Assembly: GCF_964204645.1 (NCBI RefSeq)
Contig: NC_134031.1
Coordinates: forward strand, 15,435,307 to 15,499,306
Direction: 5' to 3'
Length of the DNA stretch: 64,000 nucleotides
Origin: Tubulanus polymorphus
Lineage: Eukaryota > Nemertea > Palaeonemertea > Tubulaniformes > Tubulanidae
Below, piece by piece: positions 12,701 through 22,587 of the stretch (the first letter of the stretch is position 1; the number at the start of each line of letters is the position of its first letter). The notes under the pieces are model-generated. The model made no database searches. It was given only the letters and a program-made list of their open reading frames with translations, and was not told the origin of the DNA. A program made the position numbers and the translations under genes.

Positions 12701-15700
12701 GTGCACAGTTCGCAGATATCCAGCTATCTGTGGGAGAACGACTGCTTGAAAACGCGTCTGCGCCAGAAACGTCTCGTCGTGCCGAAAGTGATGGTCTCCC
12801 TCGAAGATGATCCCGAATTATTCGATGAATTCGATTAGTAAGTATAGAGTAGACTCCGTTTATCGCGGAATCTATTGCCTCGCATGATCGCGTACAATAT
12901 ATTACATCAGGAACATCCCGACGACTCTTTGATTCCTTAAAAACTCCTTCAAAACGGAAAAAGGCTTTTAAAGGTGATTGGAACTCCTTTGATTTGAAAA
13001 AGTGCTCAAACCCCCATTAAAACTGCTTCGATTGTGAGAACAAGGCAATATTGATGGCAATGTTTGTAGTTGTACGGTAAACTACACCTAAATCTGTAAT
13101 ACAGTTGGGACCAGGATTTGTGTTTGCTCGATTAGGCGGTTACCGAATTAGAAACCAAGTTTTGTAAGTGTAAAAGATAAAGATTTGCTTACAAAACCAC
13201 TGAATGATTGGTTTATTGAGAAAAACGGGGCCGATTTAGGAGGAGTCTGCAGTAATTGAGATATGAAAGTTCCATTGCGATAACGACCTATCTCTGCTTT
13301 GGACTGCTCTGGAATAAGTCTACCTCGGAGAGAATTTATTGGTTCAGCGAGATCCAAAGTAAACGCACAGTCTACTGTCATACAGTAGACTGCTTTTGAT
13401 TTTGTTGAGTTTTGATCCAACGAAGTCTGCTGAACGAATTTTTAAAAGACCACTGAACTAACGCTGTGATTAATCGTTGTGATAATAGAATTTCTCACTT
13501 CAGCTACAAAGTGAAAGGAACCGTAAACGCGGAAGGAAAGTGCACGGATATCGCTACGTTGTACGAATTGAAAAGTCTGCCGCGTATTCTACAAGCTTTT
13601 AACTACCCCGATCCGAAGCTGATCGACATATTCAAAGAACTTTACGATCAGTTCGATCCCGATGACCCGTACTGGCAGGTCAGTAACGTACTGTAAATTA
13701 TTTCAGAAGTTAGAGATTTAAATCGACCCTGAATCCTCGAATCTGACCCATCCTCCCAGGCAGGGATTCGAATCTAATGGCATCGACATTGCCACGGTAC
13801 GAAACCCTGCCACACTAATGTCTATTTCAACCTGACTTGAGAGAATTCCGGGTGGCCTAGCTCACTCATCTTTGGTAGTACATACCTGATAAAGGTCTTA
13901 ATAGGGCCAGAAAGGACAGGCAGTCGACCTAAATCATAATTTTTTAATCCATTTGAAACTGTATTGAAGGATATCCAAAAAGTCTTCACTGAAAGGGGTT
14001 AAGCCTAAATGAAGAGAAGTGACTCCATGATTTGAAAGTTTAACAATATGTTTCCATGCCTACATACCAAAATTCAGTTGGTAGGCATGGAGACATATTG
14101 TTAAACTTTCAAATCATGGAGTCTCTTTTCTCTCAGGAACCCCTCTCAATGCAGATTTTTTGGATATCCTTCAATACAGTTTAAAGTGGATTTAAAAACG
14201 ATATTTAAGGTCAGCTGCCAATGCATTTTGGTCCTTATAAGATTTTTATCAGGTATGTACTACTAACACTGACTGAGCTAGGCCACCCGGAATGCTCTCA
14301 AGTCAGGTTGAAATAGACATTAGACCGAGTGCGCGGCTACACGCGCACCTTAGATGATGTCATCATCAGCCAATCAGACCCTGTTGTATTTTAGCCCGTG
14401 TTTTCCCATTTAAAGTTCTCCGTGAAATTTACCTCAGTGATTATACAATGAGCAATCTGATAGGTGCGGCGAGTTTTCGTACGGCAAAGCTGCGCACGTA
14501 CCTTAGCAACCAGTCTACTGTGGCAGGGGTTTGTGCCGGGGCTGAGTGTAGCGATGCCATCAGGTTCGAATCCCTGCCGAGGGAGGATGATCAGACTGCG
14601 CTTGAATCTAGGTTTCTAATCCTTAAGTATGCAGGGCTCCTGAAGGTAGTCAACGTTGGTGCCACAAAATATTTTCAAATTGCTTGATAGAGAAGCATCT
14701 GAAATGTTTCCTTTTTAAGGAACCGTCATCTGTGAAGTCATCTGAGTAGCTTTGCTGGATTTAACGCTGTCTATCAGAATAACGAGAATATTATTAACCC
14801 TTTCAGTGCTGGCTAATTAATACCCTATAGTGCTGAAGATAATTTGAAAATTCTGAAAAATTCCACCCTAGTGTGTCGAATAACGGGAATAGCACTATAG
14901 TGCGTCTACACCCTGGCACAGTATGTCGTTAGTTACTGATATTTCACTATGTTTGACAGGTGCTGCCATCTTTCAAGGGAGTTGATTAGTAATTACTAAT
15001 TAAATCAATACACCGCAGTGCGGTGTACTAGCAAAATCCATCACAGATTCGTACACCGCACTGTGGTGTAGACGCACTGAAAGGGTTAATTGATAATTGA
15101 AAAATGATTATTATGATTATTTGATGTTTCGTAGGGAGCTGACGAAGAATCCGAGGGAGATAAATCAATCGACCCTAAACTAGAAGATTTAGAACGTACT
15201 CTAAGATTGCTACAGTTTAGAAAGTAAGTATTAAACCGTCGGCTTTTGAATTTTAAACTTCGATTACTTTTACCGCAGACTGAATTGAATGTTTGTTATT
15301 TTCGTTCAAGAAAACTGCTTTCACGTCAGATCGACGTGGGAATTCCTGATGCAAAAGATGAAGAGAATTTAAAAGAAGTTGAGCAGTTAATCAGTGATAT
15401 GACAAAGTCTATCGCTCAAATGAAGGCCGGTGAAAATGGTAAAATATTAATCATTTGTTTTTTCTTTTTAAATTGAATGGTTGATTTTCACTGCTGCTAT
15501 GAAATTCTTTATTTCTGTCTGTTTTCCTAGGTCCTACCTCTCAAATTAAGCAATCTAGTCAAAAAAACAACAGTGTAAATAGTCAGTCGAAGGTAAATAT
15601 AAATGTAAAGACCTTATTAGACAAAAATTGTAATCTTCTAATAAATAAAGAAGGTATAGATTAACTCAAGTGTCAATCTATCCCCTTCAGACATGAAGTC

Positions 15701-16594
15701 TGGACAATTACTGGGTGAGGTTTAATATGATAGAATGTCTGGTGTTTTCATATGTGTAGTTCACTTTTAATTAGAAATTAGTACTGAACACATGCGAAGT
15801 GGGGATGATCAGTTTTTGAAAGTGCGCTGATAAAATGTCTGATGTCCAGTGTTTGCGGTGTATTTTGAATTAGAAATGTCTTGGGTGAAATCCTAAAAAC
15901 GTGTGAAGTGTGGCCGATCAAAATTGTAACGATCGCTGCCAGGGCTCTCGTTATTGTTGCTGATACCGGCGGTTACGCGTTCTAAAAGTTAATTCTTTGA
16001 ATCGTTTTTTATCCGTAGGTGGTTTCACCGGCGGTGACCAGCAGCGGCGCAATGCAACCTCGACTATCCGCTGCAGCAGTGGATGCGCACGAAATAAATC
16101 AGGCTTTGACTCATATGAATCTGAACCAACATCGGAATACGTACCAACAACAACAGCTGCCGATTCATTATCAAAATCAACCGGTGAACAATATGATGAT
16201 GCCTAACCATCCACCCGGGTTCGGTTTGTCGCATCTACCAGCGCAGCAGCCGCCTCCTGTGATGCAGCTCGGTCGAGGGACGCCTATCGGCGCTCAACAG
16301 CACGTTTTAGCCGCTCATCATCAATTGTCAGGAATGAACATTTCACCGTACGCGACCACGGTCCCGACGGTTCAGGCGCCGTTCGGCCGCGGACAGCTTC
16401 TTGTCAACAATATGGCCGCCGTAAACAACGGTGCGTACAATCACGTACTGATGCCTCCGGGTGCGTCTATGACAACGCAGCAGCAGCAGCGGCAGAACGC
16501 TGCTCAGTTCTACAGTGGCTTTCAATTGGTGGCGAAACCGACTACTATGAATCCGTACGCTCCTAGTTTTCATCCGGGGCAGAGCAAAACGTAG
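4191..16594 (+). CDS. TDRD5: Tudor domain-containing protein 5-like (LOTUS + Tudor)
   Basis: Germ-granule/piRNA-pathway scaffold of the TDRD5/Tejas family. LOTUS domains bind Vasa-type helicases or RNA and the Tudor domain binds dimethylarginine on Piwi proteins (family knowledge). Nineteen exons joined at GT/AG sites keep one frame (1244 aa): 4191-5076, 5163-5230, 5592-5648, 5741-5891, 6368-6570, 6982-7084, 7160-7248, 8064-8275, 8954-9104, 9924-9985, 10078-10147, 10315-10398, 11098-11303, 12475-12837, 13504-13678, 15135-15223, 15311-15438, 15531-15592, 16019-16594. LOTUS-like folds lie near residues 8-80, 120-195, 305-385 and 420-515. The extended Tudor is near 520-715, with FPQDNNWHRC and VYFVDYGN supplying cage aromatics and the D-Y-G-N motif. 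An acidic segment (ESEEEDE) and a Q/N/P-rich C-terminus follow. The start is the first ATG after a probable acceptor at 4159. A single Tudor domain favours TDRD5 over TDRD7. Confidence 0.93.
4878..5039 (+). repeat. Coding minisatellite: six 27-bp (9-residue) repeats in TDRD5 exon 1
   Basis: Read in the TDRD5 frame, this stretch is six consecutive 9-residue units of the form G-P/Q-V/I-S/C-N/D-x4, for example GPVSNSLRT and GQVSNGPRA. P and Q alternate at position 2 in the first four units. It falls in the linker after the second LOTUS domain, so it probably lengthens a disordered spacer. The units keep the frame and differ from one another, so the array is not brand new. Confidence 0.85.
5430..5540. 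mobile_element. Short MITE with GGGCCCAGTT terminal inverted repeats
   Basis: The element begins GGGCCCAGTTTCACA and ends in TGTGGAACTGGGCCC, about 110 bp, in a TDRD5 intron. The inside is AT-rich with ACTCTC and TTTAACTC motifs. The same terminal sequence recurs at 16765 and in the array at 45.5-46.2 kb, defining a dispersed family. Confidence 0.7.
6228..6290 (+). repeat. Degenerate hammerhead-like repeat fragment
   Basis: This short stretch contains CTGATGA, a weak GAC...GTC stem and then AAACGTCAAATAAACTAT. The 3' half matches the right arm of the palindrome at 42.8 kb (GAAACGTCAAATAAACTACC). One G of the GAAAC block is missing. I read it as a decayed fragment of the same repeat inside a TDRD5 intron. 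Confidence 0.4.
6728..6758. repeat. (TA)n microsatellite
   Basis: Uninterrupted TA dinucleotides, about 15 units, in a TDRD5 intron. Confidence 0.95.
7279..7574 (+). mobile_element. piggyBac-like MITE, copy A
   Basis: A 296-bp repeat in a TDRD5 intron whose ends read CCCTTTAAGTGC and GCACTGAAAGGG, bounded by CTAA (altered TTAA) and TTAA. It contains the internal palindromes ACACCGCAGTGCGGTGT and ACACCGCACTGCGGTGT. A second copy of the same length lies inverted at 14794-15089. TTAA borders with CCC-starting ends are typical of piggyBac derivatives. There is no transposase, so it is non-autonomous. Confidence 0.85.
7583..7746. mobile_element. pogo/Tigger-like MITE, TA target site
   Basis: Starts TA-CAGTGGAACCTC and ends GAGGTTCCACTG-TA. 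The subterminal part has GTTATAACGAG and GTTGTAACGAG, the signature of pogo/Tigger-class ends. Length is about 160 bp with no coding capacity. It sits 8 bp beyond the piggyBac-like MITE in the same intron. Confidence 0.85.
8320..8540 (+). repeat. Dispersed intronic repeat, copy 1
   Basis: Shares a run of blocks, in the same order and orientation, with 10450-10690: ACAGATC-GGGAA, TTCTTGCTG-TG-CGAGTGGCAC and TGA-GATATCTTA. Both copies lie in TDRD5 introns. They are old and diverged; no terminal structure was identified. Confidence 0.6.
10450..10690 (+). repeat. Dispersed intronic repeat, copy 2
   Basis: Second copy of the repeat at 8320-8540, with the blocks TTCTTGCTGATGACGAGTGG and GAGGATATCTTA in the same order. 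Confidence 0.6.
10712..11018. mobile_element. MITE with AAGGCGTTTTTATCTA ends
   Basis: The 16-bp ends at 10712-10727 and 11003-11018 are exact inverted complements. The inside repeats TTTGTCAAATCGATT-like motifs in both orientations. It is about 307 bp, non-coding, in a TDRD5 intron. A target duplication is not obvious. Confidence 0.75.
11690..12300 (+). pseudogene. LINE C-terminal ORF fragment interrupted by a MITE
   Basis: The plus strand before 11791 encodes residues like VHGIAPVYLQKL. After 12110 it encodes LWNTLPLNMRTVDDIKTFRN and TRLFKRA, the usual tail of non-LTR reverse transcriptases (G-APPYL...LWN-LP-x-R...F-LK-LF). The two halves are separated by a TTAA-flanked insertion at 11791-12110. 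It lies in a TDRD5 intron and is not functional. Confidence 0.65.
11791..12110. mobile_element. TTAA-flanked piggyBac-like MITE inserted in a LINE fragment
   Basis: TTAA at 11791-11794 and 12107-12110 bracket ends reading CCCTCTAGTGCCTC and GAGGTACTAAAGGGTTT, imperfect inverted repeats. It interrupts a LINE-derived frame, so it is younger than that LINE. The body differs from the 296-bp piggyBac-like MITE, so this is a separate family. Two TGGACATCAGGCT motifs occur inside. Confidence 0.75.
13749..14589. mobile_element. MITE with tRNA-like terminal repeats, carrying a nested insertion
   Basis: Ends begin CATCCTCCC and finish GGGAGGATG. The terminal repeats of about 65 bp contain GGTTCGAATCCCTGC (a perfect Pol III B box) and, on the right end, GGGCTGAGTG (A-box-like). 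A different palindromic repeat (about 13816-14325) sits inside; without it the element would be about 340 bp, like the copy at 50303-50641. It lies in a TDRD5 intron. Flanking sequences are only weakly similar, so its target duplication is uncertain. Confidence 0.7.
13816..14325. mobile_element. Palindromic MITE nested in the tRNA-like element
   Basis: Arms of about 240 bp on each side of roughly 14070 are inverted complements. Outer ends read TAATGTCTATTTCAACCTGA and its complement; the centre contains TAGGCATGGA(A)ACATATTGTT on both sides. No coding frame. It splits the host MITE, so it inserted later. Confidence 0.75.
14794..15089 (-). mobile_element. piggyBac-like MITE, copy B (inverted)
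   Basis: 296 bp bounded by TTAA on both sides, with ends CCCTTTCAGTGC and GCACTGAAAGGG. It is the reverse-oriented counterpart of 7279-7574, differing at scattered bases and still containing the ACACCGCAGTGCGGTGT palindrome. Confidence 0.88.
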
Positions 16595-16689
16595 CCGCGA
16601 CGACTTCAATGCTACAAAAATACCGTCGAAACCGCTTTAATCCCGATCGGTTTAATACGGATTTTCATCGAATTCATCAAATCGGGATC

Positions 16690-16885
16690 CAGTTCTACGG
16701 TTGTGAGTTAGATTTAACTCTCGACTTAAAATCAGTTCATTTTCTGTGATTCAAATCGAAACTCACCACTGTGGGCCCAGTTCCACAGTTGTGAGTTTAA
16801 GTTGAAATCAGTTAATTTTCAATGTTTTAACTCTATAGAGTCAAATTTAACTCAGAACTGCGTAACTGGATCCAGTTATTATTTA
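16690..16885 (+). repeat. MITE-related repeat in the TDRD5 3'UTR
   Basis: Contains GGGCCCAGTTCCACAGTTGT and then TTTAACTCTATAGAGTCAAA, closing with CTGGATCCAG. The same blocks occur inverted at about 46105-46210 and, in part, at 5430-5540. It is probably transcribed as part of the TDRD5 3'UTR. Confidence 0.65.
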
Positions 16886-17914
16886 CTGTTTACGGCTCAC
16901 TGAACGTATATGTTTGTATAGTTTGATATTTGATCTCTCCAAAACCCTGATGGTCCCAATTGGTACGGATTAAGCGCAGCTGTATAATGTCGATATCATG
17001 CCAAATTCTGCATTGAATGAAAAAAATAGTGAATTTATTATTTGAATGAATTGTTTGGGCTTAGTTGTGCTTAAAAACCAGTTACGTGCATTATCGTTCT
17101 ACTATATATAGTGTTGTGTAGATGTGACTTAAGCTTAAATGTGATAATGCTGTCATGATACTGGTCTCAAGTAGTTAGCTTGGTTTTAGAACGAAGATAG
17201 TCTTAGTTTGGTCTTAAATCGAAGGCTTGACCGCAACAGTGAGCTCTGAGCCCATTCACGGCTTAGATTTTAAATCAGTCGAAGACTATCTTAGTTCTAA
17301 CACCAATTCAACCATTTTTGACTGAAGTCGAGAGTTATTAACGCAAATCGAAACCATAACAAAATCGTTGATGTTGTATAGCAGTATCTGAAGATAATCT
17401 TTAATTCATTGTTAAAATATTTCCGCGTGGAATAATGGGTCTTCGAATGCTTTCACGGCTTCGCGGCGGCATTTTTGAAAACGGAGACGCGTGCTAGTTT
17501 TAGTGAAGTTTTATTCAGGTTGATATAGATGTGCTAGGGAGTAATTTATTGTATGTACATGATCGTAGTTCGCATGTTTCGTGCTTCTGTTAAATACGTT
17601 TAAAGATAGGTAGTCAGAAATTTTGACACTTGTTCGAGAACATGTCGATTGCTTGTAAAACAAATCGACAAAAATGATTAATAGATCATATCATTTTTAG
17701 CTTTTAATCGGGAATATTCATGTAGTATTTATTGCAATTACGAAATGAAAATGGATTATCGTGTTTTTTTTTATTTGCTCGTTGTAGAAATCGTTATATA
17801 TACCCGGTACTTACTTACGGCTGGAAGTTCCAGTTGCGATCCAGTACAGTAGTATTTCTTTTGTTATTTCGGCGATGTGATAAAAAGTGTAAATAGTTGC
17901 AATGAAACCGAATC

Positions 17915-17920
17915 AATAAA
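17915..17920 (+). terminator. Probable TDRD5 polyadenylation signal
   Basis: A canonical AATAAA lies 1.3 kb after the TDRD5 stop, followed within 30 bases by a T-rich run. It is the best poly(A) signal before the next repeat; transcript ends were not available. Confidence 0.5.
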
Positions 17921-17990
17921 AACGATTTTTTTCTATGAATCTGGTCGAATTTGGTAATTGTTTTTGGGCGAGTCTGCCGTGAGTGCTTCG

Positions 17991-18169
17991 ACAGTCAACC
18001 CCCGATATACCACCCTCCCATATACCGCCGACCCCGCCTACCGCCAGGTTTTCTCGATGTGTACATCTCTCATCAAATACATAGTAAAACGCTCCCGATA
18101 TACCGCCATACTCTCTGTACCACGAAAATCATTCGACATCGATGTGGGCGGTATATCGGGGTTGACTGT
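17991..18169. mobile_element. pogo-like MITE (ACAGTCAACCCC ends)
   Basis: Ends ACAGTCAACCCCCGATATAC and its complement GTATATCGGGGTTGACTGT, with CGGTATA motifs repeated inside. About 180 bp, non-coding, immediately after the TDRD5 gene. Confidence 0.75.
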
Positions 18170-18403
18170 ATTTGGAAAAATATTTAACATCCTGATTTGG
18201 GCTTACTTTCACATTAAGTGCTACTTTTTGGCTTGATCTGAAAAAATGGTAACAGCATTCGTGAAGAAGTGACTTTTAGAATTGCTAAAATAATCAAGCA
18301 CTTCGGGCAATTATTGGTCCCGAGAAAACCACAGAAAGTGCAAACTACTGCCTTATATAAATATTTCAAATCATATATACAGTATTTCCATACTATATGT
18401 ATG

Positions 18404-19263
18404 TAAAGGCTGGCCATGTCGACAAGCAACGCGACGCCTACCGACTCCTACCAACGCAAATGAGAGCAACCGCGATCGCAGCCCAGCTTATGTCGACTGC
18501 GCTCCGATTCGCAGCAACTGAGGCCTACTAGCGGGATATGAGATCCTCCCAGTTGCTTCCCTGCTTATGTCGGTTGCGATTACTAGCAACTGCAACGGCT
18601 CAAATGGTCACGTGATAAGCATTTTGAGAATAAATTTGAATTATTAGGAAATATATTTCTATTAGAAAAGCTATTTCTTTAAGACTTCGATCTTTCTGAT
18701 TCTGTTTTGAATACAACGTGCTAGCGACATCTATAAAGATGGCCGCTCACACCATAATTCTACCAATTTCGTTTCTAGATCTTCGGTCCAGTCCTCTGTC
18801 GTGCTGAAGGTTTGGTTTACGTTTTGAACTACTTATATTTGAAAGTTTATGACTAATTACGAATGACGCTAACTAGCGGTGATAATTTGTACTACGTATA
18901 TGCGGTCTCTCATTGGCTGGAACCCCTGCGCTCAGTTCCGTCGCATCGCAGATGAGCTTATGTCGGCTGCGATCGAAAGCAACTGCCCGCCTACCGTAGG
19001 CCGGAGTAGAACATGGGCAACTAGCCGGATACGGCTTGCGACGAGTCGGTAGGCGCCGCGTTGCCGTCGCAAGCCAGCTTATGTCGAACCGATTGAGGAG
19101 CAACTGGCGGCCTCTCGTAGGCCGCTAGTTGCCGCTAATCGGCGATAAAGCCTGGCGCACACGGGCGACAGTTTCGAGCAATTCTCAAACAGCCGCCCGA
19201 ATTGCCGACAGCCCAGTTGCATCGGTAGGCGTCGCGTTGCTTGTCGACATAAGCCAGCCTTAA
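18404..19263. mobile_element. 0.86-kb MITE with 39-bp inverted ends, TTAA border
   Basis: Ends AGGCTGGCCATGTCGACAAG (left) and the complement of AGGCTGGCTTATGTCGACAA (right) continue as inverted copies through GCAACGCGACGCCTACCG. TTAA borders the right end and GTAA the left. The body is crowded with GCAACTG/CAGTTGC and CTTATGTCG motifs in both orientations, which give chance open frames on the minus strand. It lies just upstream of the first receptor copy. Confidence 0.75.
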
Positions 19264-19453
19264 GGTTGATGGTATACTTCATATCGAAGCGAGTTTCATA
19301 ACCTGTAATTTGTATTCTACCATTTTGCAGAGAGAAACGATCAGCCGCACATAACTCAGCGGCAGTCAGCAATTTCCGAATCTCCCGCTATATCAGAGAC
19401 CTGATATCGTTCAATCATTTTGAGGCGTTCTAGAGGCTAGTTCGGATTTCTTC

Positions 19454-20686
19454 ATGGATAATTTAACCGCTATCGCCACTACAACTCGTAGAATATACCG
19501 CACTACATCGAAGACACCGGATTATATCATAGCTTTCAGGAGATTTTTTGAATTCTTTTACGACTACGGTAGAACATTCAAATATGTGTTCTTGCTTCCG
19601 CCGGGAAGCGTGTTTAACTTTCTGACAATTATCTTATTGATAAAGTGTCGCGGATATCAGTCAGTTCGTTACACGTTCCCTTATCTCATAACTCTCGCGT
19701 TTTCAGATCAACTTGTCGTATTGTTTGAGCTTCGAAAATTCCCAATTTACTTGAAAGATTTCCTTACGTATGATATAGGATTTTATCGAGAATGTGACGT
19801 AAGTTACCTGACATTCGCCAAACACAGTAAACTATGCCCATCACTTTACTATGTCTTTTACTATTTCTATTATCAGCCCAGACGATTGTTTCCTTCATGT
19901 ATATTTTCAAACCTATTTTATAACCAGGCGATATCTGTATCAAACTACATAGTCATTGTGATCGCTATTGAGAGATTTGTTTCCATTCGGTTTCCTTTCT
20001 TTCACATGAAACATTTCACCGTCACTCGGCGTAAAATTGCAATAGGTTTTGTCATCTTCTGGGCGTATATTATGAACTTGGATTTAGTAATCACGCGCAG
20101 TCGTGTTAATATCCGCAAAAATCGCAGATACAACGAAACATTTGACAGTTTTGCATGTGATCATTCAATGAGTTATCCAAATATATGGTTTGGCGAATTA
20201 ATGACAGCATTTAGAACATTCTTACAAGATATATTTCCTTCTGTTGTAATCATAATATTATCGGTGTTAACTGCTGTATTACGCAATAAGAGATCTGAGC
20301 TGAGAGCGAAGAGAACAGATCGTCATTAATCTTCAGCTAGCAAAACTCTTCTTGTTGTAGTTATTGTGTATGTTTTACTTGTTGTACCAAATGCCGTGTG
20401 TCAATTTATTCGTAATAGTTTGCGCTATATCAAATATTTGTTGTATGTGAATCACGAAATTCAGATAAACTCTAGAACGCCTCTATTGAGTTTATACACG
20501 CAAAGTTTATGGGGTCAGTTGGGCTGGGTATTCGACACATTTCGACAATTTGTGTTTTGTGTAAATTTTTTCATATACATCGGAACATTGAAAGTTTTTA
20601 GGACTAAACTTATCAAATTATTCACTGATTGTTTTTGTTGCGTAAAGCGTAATAGAAAAGAAACAAAAGTCATACGATCTGGATAA
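19454..20686 (+). pseudogene. Rhodopsin-class GPCR copy 1, broken by one nonsense codon
   Basis: A single-exon 7TM receptor frame of 410 codons, collinear with the three intact paralogues downstream. It is open except at 20327-20329, where TAA replaces the CAA (Gln, position 292) found in all others. The break lies in the third intracellular loop, so a product would lack TM6 and TM7. The frame after the stop is still intact (TM6 and TM7, ending IRSG), so inactivation is recent. Unlike its relatives it has RSRVNIRKN and CDHSMSYPNIW in the second extracellular loop. The upstream GCAGAGAGAAACGATCA block is shared with the other copies, and ATTAAA-like sequence follows the stop. An assembly error at the stop cannot be excluded. 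Confidence 0.85.
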
Positions 20687-20739
20687 GTTTCGAGTTGAAG
20701 AGGCCTGTTCATTTTTCAATAAAAACAAAAAGAAAACGT

Positions 20740-21243
20740 ATTGCAATTTTAATCATCGTTAAATGTAGCTATATATTCAGTTAAGCTACTCTTGGAAGAC
20801 TCGCTATATAGTTCGTAGAATTGATATTCCCCTCGTAATTATAGTCATCGGTTTGTTTTGGTCTCTTGTCCAATTTGCAGGAATTAGTATCACTACACGG
20901 TAAAAAACGAACCAGCAAACGGCGTCATTTCCAGTCGTGTTGCAAATCCATAGAATACGTTTTACTTGTTATACCAAATTCCTTGTGTAAATTCATTCGT
21001 TACAGTTTCCACTATATCAGAAATTTGTTGACTGTAAATCATGGTGTACAGATAAACTCTACGTCTCTATTGAGTTTCTACACGCACGGTTTATGGCGTC
21101 AGTTGGACTGGGTTTACGACACATTTCGACAATTTGTGTTTTGTGTAAGTTTTTTCGTATACATCGGAACCTTGAAAGTTTTCAGGACTCAATTTATCAA
21201 ATTGTTTACGGATACATTGTTTTTGTTGCGTAAAGTGAAATGA
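20740..21243 (+). pseudogene. Chimeric GPCR fragment: 3' flank fused to TM6-TM7
   Basis: 20740-20955 matches the 3' flank found after the intact receptors (GGAATTAGTATCACTACACGG and on). At ATAGAATACG it switches into receptor coding sequence equivalent to late TM6, running through TM7 (FVFCVSFFVYIGTLKVFRTQ) to a stop at 21241-21243. A second copy of the receptor 3' flank follows. There is no start or TM1-TM5. It looks like a product of unequal recombination between receptor copies. Confidence 0.8.
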
Positions 21244-21299
21244 AAAATCCGATGAAGGAATTCATACGAATTGAATGAGTCTCGTGTTGAAGATGCCTG

Positions 21300-22587
21300 T
21301 TAATTTTTCAATTAAAACAAAAAGAAAACGTTTTTAAATTCTAATCATCGTAAGATATAGCTATATTTGCATGTAAGCTATACTTGGAAGAATCGCTATG
21401 GTCGGTTTTTTCAAAATGCAGAAATGCAAAAACGCAGAAATTGGTGTGTTAATTTTACGGACAATGTTAAGGTTTCATGATAGAGCTGCATGCAGTCGTA
21501 ACCTTGTGTCTGTTAGTTTCACGATCGGATATTTTCACAAACGCATGTTGGTATAAGCCCATGGATCCGATTATAAAAAGCTTACCACCAAACGATTGGT
21601 AACTAACAACGCTAACATAAGCTGCATAATATTTTTTACTACAGCTGCATACAAACGATTTTGACCTTCGAACTCAACTCTGCTTGCTCGTTTACGATTT
21701 GGTTGCTAAGAAAATAAACATTTTTGTCTCATCAGCGGGCTATTTATTACCTCGAGTTTCGTTCATTGTTTATCAGGTTATTCTGTAGATGGAATTGAGA
21801 GAAAAAATCTTTCGATTTTTCAACGAATCTTTTAAACCACAGCAATGTATATTCGATATGATGATCTTTCCTTTTTCATCGGTAAATGATTTCCCGAGAT
21901 GCTGAGTATTACATTTGCAGGTTAAGCATAAAACTCTTGGACCCCTTCCAAACTTTCTCATGATATGATTGGATGTTTTTGTGAGGAGGGTAATCTACAT
22001 TTTTTTCAAAACCGTGCCGACAACGAACGAATGAATTCTTTAGACGCAGAATCATAAATCTCAGTTTTTTTATTTAATTGTAAATCATTCATCGTGACTC
22101 ATAACGATTGTGAATTTGGCTATGTTGCTATGCTATGCTCAAAGTTAATAAAAGTTCCCGCGAAAGAAATGAATAATGGATACATAAATTCAATATTGGA
22201 AATGTAGTATCTGTTCATTCATTTATTAGTCATTTTGAATTAAAATTTATATTTTCATCAACTCGTTAATAACTCGTTACTTTTTATTTTATTTCACTCA
22301 CACTTTACTCACACTTTTTATGTTAAAAAATCTAACTCATACAAATATAAATATTTAAATATGTTTAAAATATAAATTATTTCAATCACACTTTACTCAC
22401 ACTTTTTATGTTTGAAATTGATTCTAATTCTAACGACTCGTTAATTACTCGTTACATTTTCTCACACTTTACTCACACTTTTTATGTTTGCACTTAACTC
22501 ACACTTTTTATGTTTAAAATTGATTTTTTATTATTCGAAATCTACATTTGATCTTACTTATCTAAATTATTATGCTAACACTTTACT
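21300..22587. other. Intergenic, receptor 3' flank then AT-rich sequence with short direct repeats
   Basis: The first ~120 bases are receptor 3' flank. From 22290 to 22515 the block CACTTTACTCACACTTTTTATG and its parts recur four times at irregular spacing (about 22297, 22383, 22463, 22494). No gene was recognised. Confidence 0.6.

Noticed and set aside
14518-14592. Possible functional tRNA gene
   Set aside because: A and B boxes are about 26 bases apart instead of the usual spacing, with no anticodon arm; the sequence is the end of a MITE.
16343-16609. Arg-rich minus-strand frame opposite the TDRD5 last exon
   Set aside because: Antisense shadow of a well-supported exon; no domain or splice support.
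18873-19372. Two minus-strand frames of 76 and 97 codons before receptor copy 1
   Set aside because: They fall within the 18.4-19.3 kb MITE and its junction, with Arg/Ala/Ser content caused by its GC-rich repeated motifs.
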